From Chrysomallon squamiferum (lineage: Eukaryota > Mollusca > Gastropoda > Neomphalida > Peltospiridae): DNA of 64,000 nucleotides. This document shows, piece by piece, positions 29,781 through 40,953 of the stretch. The position numbers were made by a program, and so were the translations under genes. Below the pieces are notes generated by a model. That model was given only the letters and a program-made list of their open reading frames with translations, was not told where the DNA came from and ran no database searches. Each line of letters opens with the position of its first letter. Within the stretch, counting starts at the first letter, position 1. Location: assembly GCA_012295275.1 (NCBI GenBank), contig CM022673.1, positions 3,629,605-3,693,604 on the forward strand, in the 5' to 3' direction.

Positions 29781-29817
<37 letters not shown>

Positions 29818-30894
29818 TGTATTTATAATTTTTTATGTATACATAAGCGTAATATTAATGTCCATAAATGCTGTTATCCAGCCTGCTATCGTCCCACCTA
29901 CAAAAATGTTTTCTTGTGTACACACACATAGCATAATGGAAAAACCACCTCTCAAAACAATTCAGGTCCAGATCAAGGGGTAGCAGGTGCCCCTCCCTCA
30001 CAGATGCACTACAAACATTGGCAAGCACTTGTTTGTTCAACAAGTCTTTGTAGTGATATCATTTACCACCAGAGTATTTACAGCTTTGTTGCAGACACAT
30101 CTCTGACTGAACACTGACAGCATGGTGACACACTATATTTAACAAACAAAACATACATTAACATGATTAATTAAATCTTTTGTTAATGAAGGAAATGTGA
30201 GCTACTGATTTCCTTACAGTTATACATACTTTATGCTTTAAAAAAAAAACCTCTATAAATAAACCATTTATTTTGGAGTAACATATAATTGTTATATTGA
30301 AAATTGTACCTGTACTCATGTACTCACACAAACACCTACATACCTGTACAACCCCCACAAAGTATTTGTGACTTCACGCAACAAACAACTCAACTATCTG
30401 CGGTAGACTGGATAATTAAGAACATAACTGAAAATGTTGTTTTCTGTAGTTATCTGAACCGTGTCATTAATTTCATAGGCATTGTGACAATTTCCCGTTC
30501 CATATTAAGGGTGGCTATATAGTCCACATGTTTCTTGTCGTTCACTGGCTTCCCACCTCCAAAATGTGTGAACAAACCTTCGTGTTCGCAATGACATTTT
30601 TTTTTTTTTTTTTTGGTTAAATTTGTTTCCTACCCCCCCCCCCATTTCTATGTGAAGCGATTACCCATAAAAGTTTCCGATATGCATTGGCTGGATATCG
30701 ATGGAAGAATAACGAATTTCCCGGATTTCTGCGATTGGAACAGTTAATAAATGAGCAATTGTCAGGGTCTCCCATTACAGGATGATTGCTTTTGCCCCCC
30801 AATTTGCAAGTAGGGCTATTTTAGCGAGGTCTCGCGATTTGCGTCCTAGTATTGCCCAGCAACGGGCACATGCGCAGTGAAATACGAAAGACAT
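29231..30894. other. Interval between duplicated segments; no gene recognised
   Basis: No conserved protein frame was found. It holds a (TG)n run at 29677-29720, a (CA)n run at 29784-29810, and a T17 run followed shortly by a C12 run at about 30598-30645. A CpG-containing patch lies at 30825-30890, including ACATGCGCAG, which resembles half of an NRF1 site. That patch may be promoter sequence of the downstream DUF885 gene. Confidence 0.5.
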
Positions 30895-31305
30895 CTGCCA
30901 GATATCTTCGTGGAAGTGGTATATTTCGTTTAACGCAGTGGTGAAGAATATACATCTGATACCAGCCGTCTGTCACATTTCCGCTGCGGCTTCACTAAGT
31001 AAATACTTTTATATTTTGTCATAAAACACATACATTTAAATTTAGGATAATTACATAAATCTACTGAATGCTTATTTTCAGAAAACAATATATATTATCT
31101 ATAAAAAGCAGACGGCGTTGTTTAAATCTTTGTAATATAATATTACTGTTTTGTCAAGCAAAAATACCGACTACCGTAGTTTACAAGTTAAATCTTGTTT
31201 CGATTTCCTTAGGTTTATTGTTATTATTAAAAAATGCGATATAATTATTTCATGATAACTCGAACGGTTGTTAAATATTTGTTGCTTTTTCAGTTATAAA
31301 AATTA
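30895..31305. repeat. Segmental duplication copy 2, upstream of the DUF885 gene
   Basis: This is the second copy of the 28781-29230 segment, about 80% alike by eye. It lies 0.4-0.8 kb before the DUF885 ATG and may include its promoter or noncoding first exon. CACTAA/GTAAAT at 30998/30999 is a possible donor, and the matching place in copy 1 reads GGAAAT. Confidence 0.85.
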
Positions 31306-31334
31306 TAACTATATAATGTTTGTAGGTAAACATG

Positions 31335-31336
31335 AA

Positions 31337-31397
<61 letters not shown>
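31335..31397. repeat. (ATA)n microsatellite upstream of DUF885 gene
   Basis: About 60 bp of uninterrupted TAA/ATA triplets, directly after duplication copy 2 and before the exon that carries the DUF885 start codon. Confidence 0.9.
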
Positions 31398-31401
<4 letters not shown>

Positions 31402-31680
31402 CCACTCTTAAGTGAGACATTCTTGTTCAGTATACAGTTTTGATATGTCAAAGCCAGTTTTGTTTTCCTTACATACATGTAAATGCTGACTTTTGTGCAT
31501 TTATGTTCAGTTTTAAAATACCGGCCTCCCCAGTGTATTAGATTCAAAGTTATTGTTTGAATGACCACCAGGTAAGAATCTCCAATAGCTCTGTTTTACA
31601 AATAACACCTTCCTTAATAAACATATTTTTAAATTACTTCATAAGTTTATTTACTTATTTGTTACAGTTTGCTTCTAAAT

Positions 31681-31869
31681 ATGAGTGAAGATGCCTCTGT
31701 CAGAGCCCTGTGTGATGCATTCTGGGAATGGAGATTAAAGAATAGCCCAGAATTTGCTTCATACTGTGGTGTACATGACTATGACCATTTGTGGGATGAT
31801 CCATCAGAAAATGGATTTCATGAAAGAACAGTAATTAAGAGCAGTTTTAATAATAAATTAATAAATTAA

Positions 31870-31917
<48 letters not shown>

Positions 31918-33608
31918 TTATTACAATATTGTATTTTATCTTTTTATCTTTAATGTTTTCACTATTTCTGCATGGAACTATTCACTGTTATTATGACATC
32001 CAGTATACTTGGGTACCATTCAGATTAATAAGGGCATTTTTTTATTATTTTTTTTTTTTTTTTTTTTTTTTAAAGATGTATAGTTCTATTATGTTCAGCA
32101 TCAACATAAATGTGTTATAAATGAACTAAAAATAAATAACTAAATAAATAAACACGAAAAATAATAGTGTTATACATGGTATTTTTAAATAATGAATGTG
32201 ATGTCATTGTATGTTTTTAGAAAGCTGTTAAGGATTTTCTTACAAAGGCCAATGTCATTAACTTGGACAACTGCAGCAGAGATGAACAACAAAATCTGTT
32301 GCTTCTAAGAGATGCACTGAAAGTTTTCTGGATGGTTCAGAATTTAAAAGGTATTAAGTATTAGAAAACATTCTGTGCACTTTTGTATTATAGCATTTAT
32401 AAGCTTATCTAGTAAATGGAATATTAAAGCTAAAATAATTTTTAATTTATTATATATCTATTTATCCATTCTCTATATAAATAATATATTTAATATTTAA
32501 AATAGTAACAGACACATACATATATATGAAGAAAGAAAACATCTGGGGTTGTTTCAAGTTTTTTTTGTTTTGTTTTTGGGAGAGTGAAGAAAATTAATCT
32601 TAAACACATACAATAACATCTACAGATATTGAATTAATCTGCTTACGTAAATATATTGTATTTAATCGCAAATTTGTTTTTAAGCATTTAAAATGCACAT
32701 TTGCTAAATTCTGAATATATATAATTTGTTTTTAGTATGTGAGAGTCATAATTTAATTGTATATATTTAAAATATTATGTAGTATTTTGTTAATGTTTAT
32801 TTATTTATTTAATTTATTTATTTATTTATTTTTTTGATTATTATTATTTTTTTTTCTTAGCTTTTTATTTCCTGTCAACTTTCTGGAAGGAGTCCATGAC
32901 CTCAATGATGTGTTTTCTTTTCACGTTTTTAACAATGAGACAGATTTTCAGAGATACCTTGGTCGACTGAAAACTCTACCAGCAAAGGTATAAGCTAATT
33001 TTATCCAAAATAATAATGATGATATTGTGCAAGACTGAAGTCCCCTAAGTTTTTATAATGTTTCTTTGGTATTGTTTTTTTGTCTGTGTGTGTTTTTTAA
33101 TTATTTTAATTTTATTTTAATTATAATAATAATTTGTAAAACTATAAACCTGAAAGGTATAATGTTGGGTGTTCTGTTATTTTTATTTTATTTTTTTATT
33201 TCCTTACTTATTTGTTTGTTTGTTTGTTTATTCTTTCATTTAGTATTTTAATTATTTTAATAATTGTTATAATGATAAAAATATTTTATGTTTTGTATAA
33301 TAAGAGGTTTTTTTACATATTATTGACCATTACAAGAATAAGAAAGGAAAGCGGTCAGTATTTTAGAATAATTTTAATAATAACAAATATAATAATAATT
33401 TTTGTTGGTTAAAATCTTACAGGTTTATAATATTGCTGTGATTTTCTCTAGTAGTGATTGTCAATTTTTATAGATTGATCAAGTTGAAAATATTCTGAAG
33501 CAGGCTGTCAAAGAAAAATTCACAAATCATCAAAGATCAATGGTATTTATCTCCCTTTATAATTATTTTTATTTATTTATTACTATTATTATAATAATAA
33601 TAATAATA

Positions 33609-33651
<43 letters not shown>

Positions 33652-36600
33652 TTTTTTGTAAACAGTGAGATCTTTGAAAAGGAAACACTAATATTTAAAG
33701 TCAAAAACAACTTAAAAAGAAGTTTATAAAAATTTTTGTCGTTAATATAAAATATTTTTTGGTAATACTAATTAATCTAATTAGCATTTATTTCAGCTTT
33801 CTAGCTTACTTTTAATCTCATTTCAGAATGCTGTGCCAAACCAAATTTCAAGTCTTCTTGAAACCAAAGCAGAGGATTCCTTGTTTCTTAAACCTTTTCT
33901 TGAACCACCTGTGAATGTTGATCCTAAAGTGATGTTAGTTTTATTTAAATATTTTTCTTTTATATATTTTTATTTGTTAATTTTTAATATTTTTGTTATT
34001 GTTTGTTATTACTAAGTTTATATTATATTATTTTATTTTATTTTATTTTACTTTACTTTACTTTATTTTATTTTATTTTATTTTATTTTATTTTATTTTA
34101 GTTTTATTTTATTTTATTATTATAATTTTTATTATATTTATTTATTTATTTTTTTTGTTTTTTGGTATGTGTTCAGTAGAGAAAGTTATATTTTCTGACT
34201 TGCAGGTATACATTAATTAAAAATAGTTTCTTTTCTGATTATGTTTTTGAAATGTATTTCATCTGACTGATGGTGCAAAAACCTACCTAGGATACAAACC
34301 AGGTAATTCAAGCATCAGTAGTGGAACCCACATGTTTTCTTTTATAACTGTAAATGCTGATTAAGTACTATTAGATTATTTTTTTCTTATTTTTTTATTT
34401 TTTCTTATTGTGCCAAAATATAACACCTCTAAAGAAATATGGATTAGATTACTTTTAATTTTTTTTAATTTTTTTTCTAACAGATCTGCACTAAAGGATG
34501 AGGCTATAAACATCGTGAATTCAAAAATTTATCCCAGCTACAGAAAACTGAAAGACTGGATAGAAAACGTACCTAATGATAGTTTACGTTTTTATTACCT
34601 AAGTATTTAACTTCAGCTACATTAAATAAATCTTTTCTTTTTTTTTTTGCAATTTCAGCATTTTTCCTTAGTTTCTATTTATTTTTGTTTTTTATATTAT
34701 TATTATTATGTCAGAAAGTTTTTCCAATGTGATTTACTAAAGATTACATATATATATATATATATAACAAAAAAATTTTATTGTAAAATATCTGTTTAAT
34801 AATTAATGGATGACCATTTAAATCTTATATTTTCTAATTTCTAATTAATATAATTTTTAAATTATTTTTTTAAAAACAGTAAGCAACAATTAATAAAACA
34901 TTTTCTACTGTTTCATATATTTTATGTCTGATCTCCTAAAATCAGCTATTAATTCTAATTTTTTAAAGTAATACATTCACTAAACTTTTCTCCAATTTCA
35001 TTACTATATAAAAAATTATTATTGTTAAAAAATTATCTTCTGTAATTTTAATTTAATTTCTTAATTAAAGGAGTACATGAAAAACCTTCGTCCGTCTGAA
35101 GGTGTTTCATCACTCGCAAATGGTGCCCAGTTTTACCAGAAATGTTTGGATTATCATCTTTCCTGTCAAATGACACCAGCAGAAATCCACGAAATTGGTC
35201 AGAAAGAAGTGAAACGCATTCATGCCGCCATTCTGAAAATAGCTGAAGATGAGGGCTTCACGGGACAGAATGCTGCGGCCAAATTTTTGGAATCTTTACA
35301 GTCTGCCGAATTCCATTTTAAATCAGCCGTAAGTGTAATAAGTTAATAATTAACTATCATATGCTGTTTCTTTTTTCTTTTTTTAATTTTTTTTAATGAT
35401 AAGCTTAATATCATAATTTCAGTTTCCTTTATCTTTCCAATGAAAATAATAATAATATTAGCAATAATAATAATAATAATAATTTAAATAATAATAACAA
35501 CAATAACAGCAACAACAATAATAATAATAATAATAACAAAAATAATAATAATAACAACAATAATAATAATAACAACAACAATAATAGTAATAAATAATAA
35601 AAGTAATTTTCTTTGTAGGCTGAGTTGATGGATTATGTGCAGAATATCAGCACCAATTTAATCCGACCAAAGTTGCCATCAGTGATAAAGAATATCCCCG
35701 ATTCACAACTCAAGTATGTTGGTAAAAATTGCCGAATAGCTTGAAAGTAACAGGGTAGTTAGAACAATTCACGTTTAGCAATAAAATTTACTAGCAGAAG
35801 ATAGATATCTATATAGATAGTAAAATAGTTAGAAGTACAATTAAAACAGAGATTCATTACATAGCTTTTACAGTTTTCTTATTCCTGGATTATCTATATT
35901 CATAACATTTTTGTCTCAGTCTGTTTTAAAAAAAAAAAAAAAATAGTTTAAAAAAAATAAATATTTGAATATTGTGGTAAGTATGACAGTGTGTCATATT
36001 CCATATATCTACATATAATTGTGATTAAGTGTGTTTCAACATACAATTCAGCTTACAACAAAATCCATATGTAATCTGGAGACAATATTTTTATATATTT
36101 AATATATGGTGCAGAATTTGTTGTCAGTTCTTTTAAGTATTGCTGCTTAATTTATAGACGATATTCCTTTTTCTTATTGTTTATTTGTGATTGTAAACAT
36201 TTTCATAATTAAAATTACTGTTTTGTTTTGTTACATGCAGAATACAGCCAGTTCCTCCTTCAAAGTCAAATTCCCCAGCAGGTTTCTATTTGAGTGGAAC
36301 TTTTGATGGAACCAGACCTGGAGTTTACTATGTCAATACAAATGAACTGGATACATGGTCTGTACTGATAAAATCAGTCTTTTAAATCAACATTACATCC
36401 GACATACTGTTATTATTGCAGCTGCTGTCGATATTGTTGTAGTTGATATTCAATTTTTAAAACTATTTTTTAGATTACTATTGTCACACATTATTACATT
36501 GTTGTTTTTCTTGTTTTAAGAAACTAAATTTTTAATTAATATTAGTTATTTTTACTTTTTTTAATTTTAATTTTGATTTTGATTTTGATTTTGATTTTGA

Positions 36601-38477
36601 TTTTAATTTTAATTTTAATTTTAATTTTAATTTTAATTTTAATTTTGATTTTGATTTTGATTTTGATTTTGATTTTAATTTTAATTTTAATTTTAATTTT
36701 AATTTTAATTTTCATTTTCATTTTCATTTTCATTTTCATTATGATTTTGATTTTGATTTTGATTTTTTGCATAGTAACAAATATGAATTCATGGCTCTCA
36801 GTCTTCATGAAGGTGAACCAGGACACCACACACAGGTTGTTACTTTAAAAACAAAGCTGACAAATATTTTATACATCACACACAGGTTGTTACTTTAAAA
36901 ACAAAGCTGACAAATATTTTATACATCACACACAGGTTGTTACTTTAAAAACAAAGCAGTCAAATATTTTATACATCACACACAGGTTGTTACTTTAAAA
37001 ACAAAGCAGACAAATATTTTATACATCACACACAGGTTGTTACTTTAAAAACAAAGCAGACAGATATTTTATACATCACACACAGATTGTTACTTTATTT
37101 TAAAACAAGGTTGTTACTTTAAAAACAAAGACAGATATTTTATACATCACACACAGGTTGTTACTTTAAAAACAAAGCAGACAAATATTTTATACATCAC
37201 ACACAGGTTGTTACTTTTGACAAACAAAAAGATTGTTACTTTCGCTGACAGATATTTTATACATCACACACAGGTTGTTACTTTAAAAACAAAGCAGACA
37301 AATATTTTATACATCACACACAGGTTGTTACTTTAAAAACAAAGCAGACAGATATTTTATACATCACACACAGGTTGTTACTTTAAAAACAAATCTGACA
37401 GATATTTTATACATCACACACAGGTTGTTACTTTAAAAACAAATCTGACAAATATTTTATACATCACACACAGGTTGTTACTTTAAAAACAAAGCAGACA
37501 AATATTTTATACATCACACACAGGTTGTTACTTTAAAAACAAAGCAGACAAATATTTTATACATCACACACAGGTTGTTACTTTAAAAACAAAGCAGGTT
37601 GTTACTTTAAAACAAAGCTGACAAATATTTTATACATCACACACAGGTTGTTACTTTAACAACAAAGCTGACAAATATTTTATACATCACACACAGGTTG
37701 TTACTTTAACAACAAAGCTGACAAACAGTTTATACATCAAGCACAGATTGTGGCTTAAAAAACAAATTTACAAACATTTTATATTTCACATGTAGGTTGT
37801 GACTTTAAAAGAAAAAAATTTCATTTGTCACACACTTTATACATCAGGACTACATTAAATGTTATACTTAATATTATAGTACAGTGTTTTCTAATGTGCA
37901 ATATTTATTGTCTATTTCATATTCTAAATAATGACATGTTTATATGCATTATGATAACAATTAAAATGTATCACTATGAGAATTAACTAAGAATTGGTTC
38001 TAAGACCATTTAAATATTTGTTATTGTCAGTTGTTGATGATACTGTTGTTATTTATTTATTGTTCTTACTTTTGATGACATCTCAGTAACGTGAAATATT
38101 GTTTCTTATTTATTAATTTTTTATTATGATTATTATTATTTTATTTTATTTTATTTTTATTTTTTGTTTCAGAGTATGTATTGTCAATCCAAAGCACAAA
38201 CTCCAGCATTCAGACAGTATATTGAAGATCAGAATTATTATCTTGCACCGCTAAAGTTTCCCATGTATTCTGCTCACGTTGAGGCGAGTAAAGACTTGAG
38301 TCATCAATCATAAAACAACAAAGAAACAATTTATACTCGTTGGCATCCAATCAGTATTTATAATTGAATAGTTTATGTTTTATTGTCATTCACAATGGAT
38401 TTTAATCTGCAACAGAGCTGATTCAAACATAGATTAAATAATTTTTTAATTTTGATTTGATTTTGATTTTGATTGAT

Positions 38478-38521
<44 letters not shown>

Positions 38522-40410
38522 TTTTAAATTTCAGGGCTGGGGTTTGTACTCTGAAGCTCTGGGAGAAGAACTTGGTCTTTACACAGACAACTATTCTCTG
38601 TACACAATAAACTATACATTCATACATGATTTAATAAAAATAATTAAATTTATTTGATCCTGTCAATATTAAAGTTTTCAAATAATTTTAACCTTGTTGT
38701 TGTTGCCAACATAAAAACTTCATTTGACAAAAAGTCTAAATTCTTCAGATTCTTCACTTTCATGTATCATCTGAGAACTGCTCTGTGTATTTATATTAAT
38801 ATTTGATAGAAGTGTGTAGCTATTTGTTGTACACTTGTGTTCTTTCCTTCTGTGAGCCTGAAATTACTATAATTTGTATTTTACTGAATTCTGTTGTAGG
38901 TTTGGCAGATACAGCTTTGAGATGCTGAGAGCTGCCAGACTAGTGGTTGACACAGGAATGCATGCTATGGGGTAAGGATTTATGGACAAACATAGATCTT
39001 CCATCAGTGGTCTTGACATGTTATGTGTAATATCTCTGGAATTGAAATAAATATGTATGTGCATTTATATATATATATTAACAATTTTTGCCTTAATTTA
39101 TTTAATCAAGTTTTCATTTTTTTTTTTTTTTTTTTTATTTGTATTTATTTTTTTATTTACTCATTCATTTGCTTTGTTTTTTTAATGATAGATATCAGTA
39201 TTTAAAATAGATATCTAAAAGTGTTGGTAACACTGGTAATGCTGTTGTGTGATATATATATCATTCTGTTTTTTCACAGATGGAGTTGGCAGGATGCTGT
39301 CAAGTATCTTGTTGATTACACACTAAGTGACAAAGGGTCAATGACGAATGAAGTTGACCGATACATCACATGGCCTGGCCAGGTATTGTTCATTTATAAT
39401 TAATGAGAGTAACACCAAGACAAGTCAGATTAATTTCACACAGTAATCTGATAATTATGTCATACAGAATTACTAATCCATTGTTAGTCCCAAGTAATCT
39501 TTTGTTTTAGATTTTTTTTTTACCTCAGACCAATTATTTTTGTATTCTCCAGAAATAAAGACATTATGACAAAAACCGAGGTTAATAAACTCAAATAAAA
39601 TTCATAATTTATGTGAGAAATGAATCTTACTTACAATCTTCAATCACCAACTTCAGTTAGATTTTCTAAGTTTACTGAACTTGCACCAGCTGTGTGTCTG
39701 TGTATTTTGTAATTCACATATTATTTCAGGCTTGTGCTTACAAAATCGGAGAGCTGAAAATTTGGGAATTAAGGCACAGAGCAGAAGATAAACTTAGTAA
39801 GCATTAAAGCAAATAATCTTTTGATGAAATCGTATTATCTTTATTTTAATTTAAATACGGTTTTGTGATAACCAGACAGAAAAGAAGTGTTCTTATAAAA
39901 AAGTGTTTTTAAATGTTTTGCACGCTGATGCTGTATTCAAAATTTAACATGAATCTTTAAAATTTTAAATAATAAAAAAAAATTATAAAATAAATACTAA
40001 TATTAACTCTTGAGATTAACATGAGGGAAAAAAAATGTTGGACAAGAACAGAAAATATTAACAATTTCCAATACACTGAAATTTGCTATTTATCAGCATA
40101 ACATTAGGCTGGTTTGACAGCTGCATTCTGAAATTGTGCAGAGAGAAACATATTCTTTATGATGCTAGAATCTATGAATATCATCTGCCTCTAATTTGTT
40201 TTTTTTTTTTTGTACTTTATCATTTTGATACAGGCAGTAAGATGTTAAGGGTTTTGGTTATATTTTTATTTATAAAATTACATAATTTTGTTTTCAGAAG
40301 ACAACTTCGATGTACGTGATTTCCATGAAGCTGTTATTGGAAGTGGTTCCATACCACTCTCTCTGCTTGAATCTAAAGTTGATCAGTACATACACGACAA
40401 AATGGCTTAG
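31681..40410 (+). CDS. DUF885-family putative zinc metallopeptidase, 16 coding exons
   Basis: DUF885 (Pfam PF05960) proteins are found in bacteria and many invertebrates and are predicted metal-dependent peptidases; the substrate is unknown. Coding exons: 31681-31830 (exon begins at 31668), 32221-32350, 32861-32987, 33474-33542, 33827-33933, 34484-34568, 35071-35328, 35619-35713, 36241-36357, 36775-36835, 38173-38283, 38535-38599, 38900-38971, 39280-39382, 39730-39796, 40298-40410. The protein is about 576 residues, normal for the family. Landmarks: FLFPVNFLEGVHDLNDVFSF; HEGEPGHHTQ at about 391-400 (H391, E392, H397 as likely zinc/catalytic residues); HVEGWGLYSEALGEELG at about 435 (E of EGW as probable third ligand); LFGRYSFEMLRAARLVVDTG; WPGQACAYKIGELKI. 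No signal peptide is seen, so a cytosolic location is inferred. The exon 2/3 junction lacks one base, and the intron after 38283 begins with GC. Confidence 0.9.
31874..31914. repeat. (AAT)n microsatellite
   Basis: A pure AAT run in the first intron after the DUF885 start exon. Confidence 0.85.
33586..33650. repeat. Inverted AAT/ATT triplet tracts
   Basis: A run of AAT is followed directly by a longer run of ATT in a DUF885 intron. The two halves are complementary and could form a hairpin. Confidence 0.8.
35437..35602. repeat. AAT/AAC-rich triplet repeat region
   Basis: Interrupted AAT and AAC triplets fill the intron directly before DUF885 exon 35619-35713. Confidence 0.8.
36556..36768. repeat. 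ATTTTR hexanucleotide array
   Basis: About 35 units of ATTTTG, ATTTTA and ATTTTC occur in homogeneous blocks and end 6 bp before the TAG acceptor of the DUF885 catalytic exon. They supply a T-rich tract in place of a normal polypyrimidine tract. The I/L- or K/I-repeat frames read here are artefacts. Confidence 0.95.
36775..36835 (+). CDS. DUF885 catalytic-motif exon (HEGEPGHHTQ)
   Basis: This 61-nt exon encodes NKYEFMALSLHEGEPGHHTQ after completing a Cys codon. Its acceptor (GCATAG) follows directly on a hexanucleotide repeat. Its donor (CACACAG/GTTGTT) is the first copy of a 50-bp minisatellite. The short exon that carries the presumed zinc-binding HExxxxH motif is therefore flanked by expanded repeats on both sides. 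Confidence 0.9.
36822..37815 (+). repeat. 50-bp minisatellite, about 19 units, spanning DUF885 catalytic exon donor
   Basis: Units start at the exon end (CACACAG) and include the donor GTTGTTAC, a middle part ACTTTAAAAACAAAG and an AATATTTTATACATC tail. CACAGGTTGT recurs at 36831, 36881, 36931, 36981 and 37031, then with a few irregular spacers to about 37700. About 16 units keep an intact CAG/GTTG donor. The last two (about 37741 and 37790) are degenerate. Homogeneity in the middle and decay at the right end fit recent expansion from the exon side. Confidence 0.95.
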
Positions 40411-40547
40411 CTGGAGAAAATATCTCCTTAACACTTTTCACTGTGAAAGAAAAACAGTCCAATATTGGCCTTGTGATGAGGACGTTTTTGCTTGCAAGTC
40501 CAGTTTATCGCTTGATCTGCTTTCAGTATTATTTTTATAACACAGAA

Positions 40548-40553
40548 AATAAA
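40548..40553 (+). terminator. DUF885 gene poly(A) signal
   Basis: AATAAA lies about 140 nt after the TAG at 40408-40410, giving a short 3' UTR. Confidence 0.6.
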
Positions 40554-40747
40554 CATATTTCTTGTTTAAGAATATAATATTTTGAAGAAATGTTTGAAAA
40601 ATATACAGCAATTTATCATTCAGATTAAAAAACTTGTATTGTATTTTATATTGAAACTTAATTCATTTTCTTTATTGTAAATGAGTTTCCATCTTGTAAT
40701 TGCCATTTATTTTCATATTTTTTCTTAGCATTCATAATTTGTTGCTT

Positions 40748-40953
40748 GTTTGTTTTGTTTTTCTGGGGAAGGGTTTGTTACTATATACTGAACATAATAT
40801 ATATTTTTCATTTTCAAGACATTATGAAGTATATTGCTGATAATTATCTGTTTGTTGTTTTTTGGTGGAGGTGTTTGTTACTATACACTAAACATAATAT
40901 ATATTTTTTATTTTCAAGACATTATGAAGTATATATATTGCAGATAGTTATCT
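40748..40953. repeat. Two-copy 100-bp tandem duplication
   Basis: Two adjacent units share TTACTATA, AACATAATATATATTTTT and TTTTCAAGACATTATGAAGT at an offset of about 100 bp. The copies have a few substitutions and a small indel. They lie just downstream of the DUF885 poly(A) signal. Confidence 0.85.

Noticed and set aside
32620..32650. Possible micro-exon between two DUF885 exons (ATCTACAG acceptor, TTAC/GTAAAT donor)
   Set aside because: Its 21-nt length does not repair the phase mismatch, and its residues do not fit the family.
31929..34220. Phe/Tyr/Leu-rich ORFs inside the DUF885 introns
   Set aside because: They are T-rich intron sequence. Only the short conserved exon pieces listed for the gene are supported.
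36542..36848. Long Ile/Leu and Lys/Ile repeat open frames on both strands
   Set aside because: They are produced by the ATTTTR hexanucleotide array and do not continue into any conserved exon in that frame.
36822..37815. Second CRISPR-like or satellite array
   Set aside because: There are no spacers, and the unit derives from the exon end plus donor. It is treated as a minisatellite.
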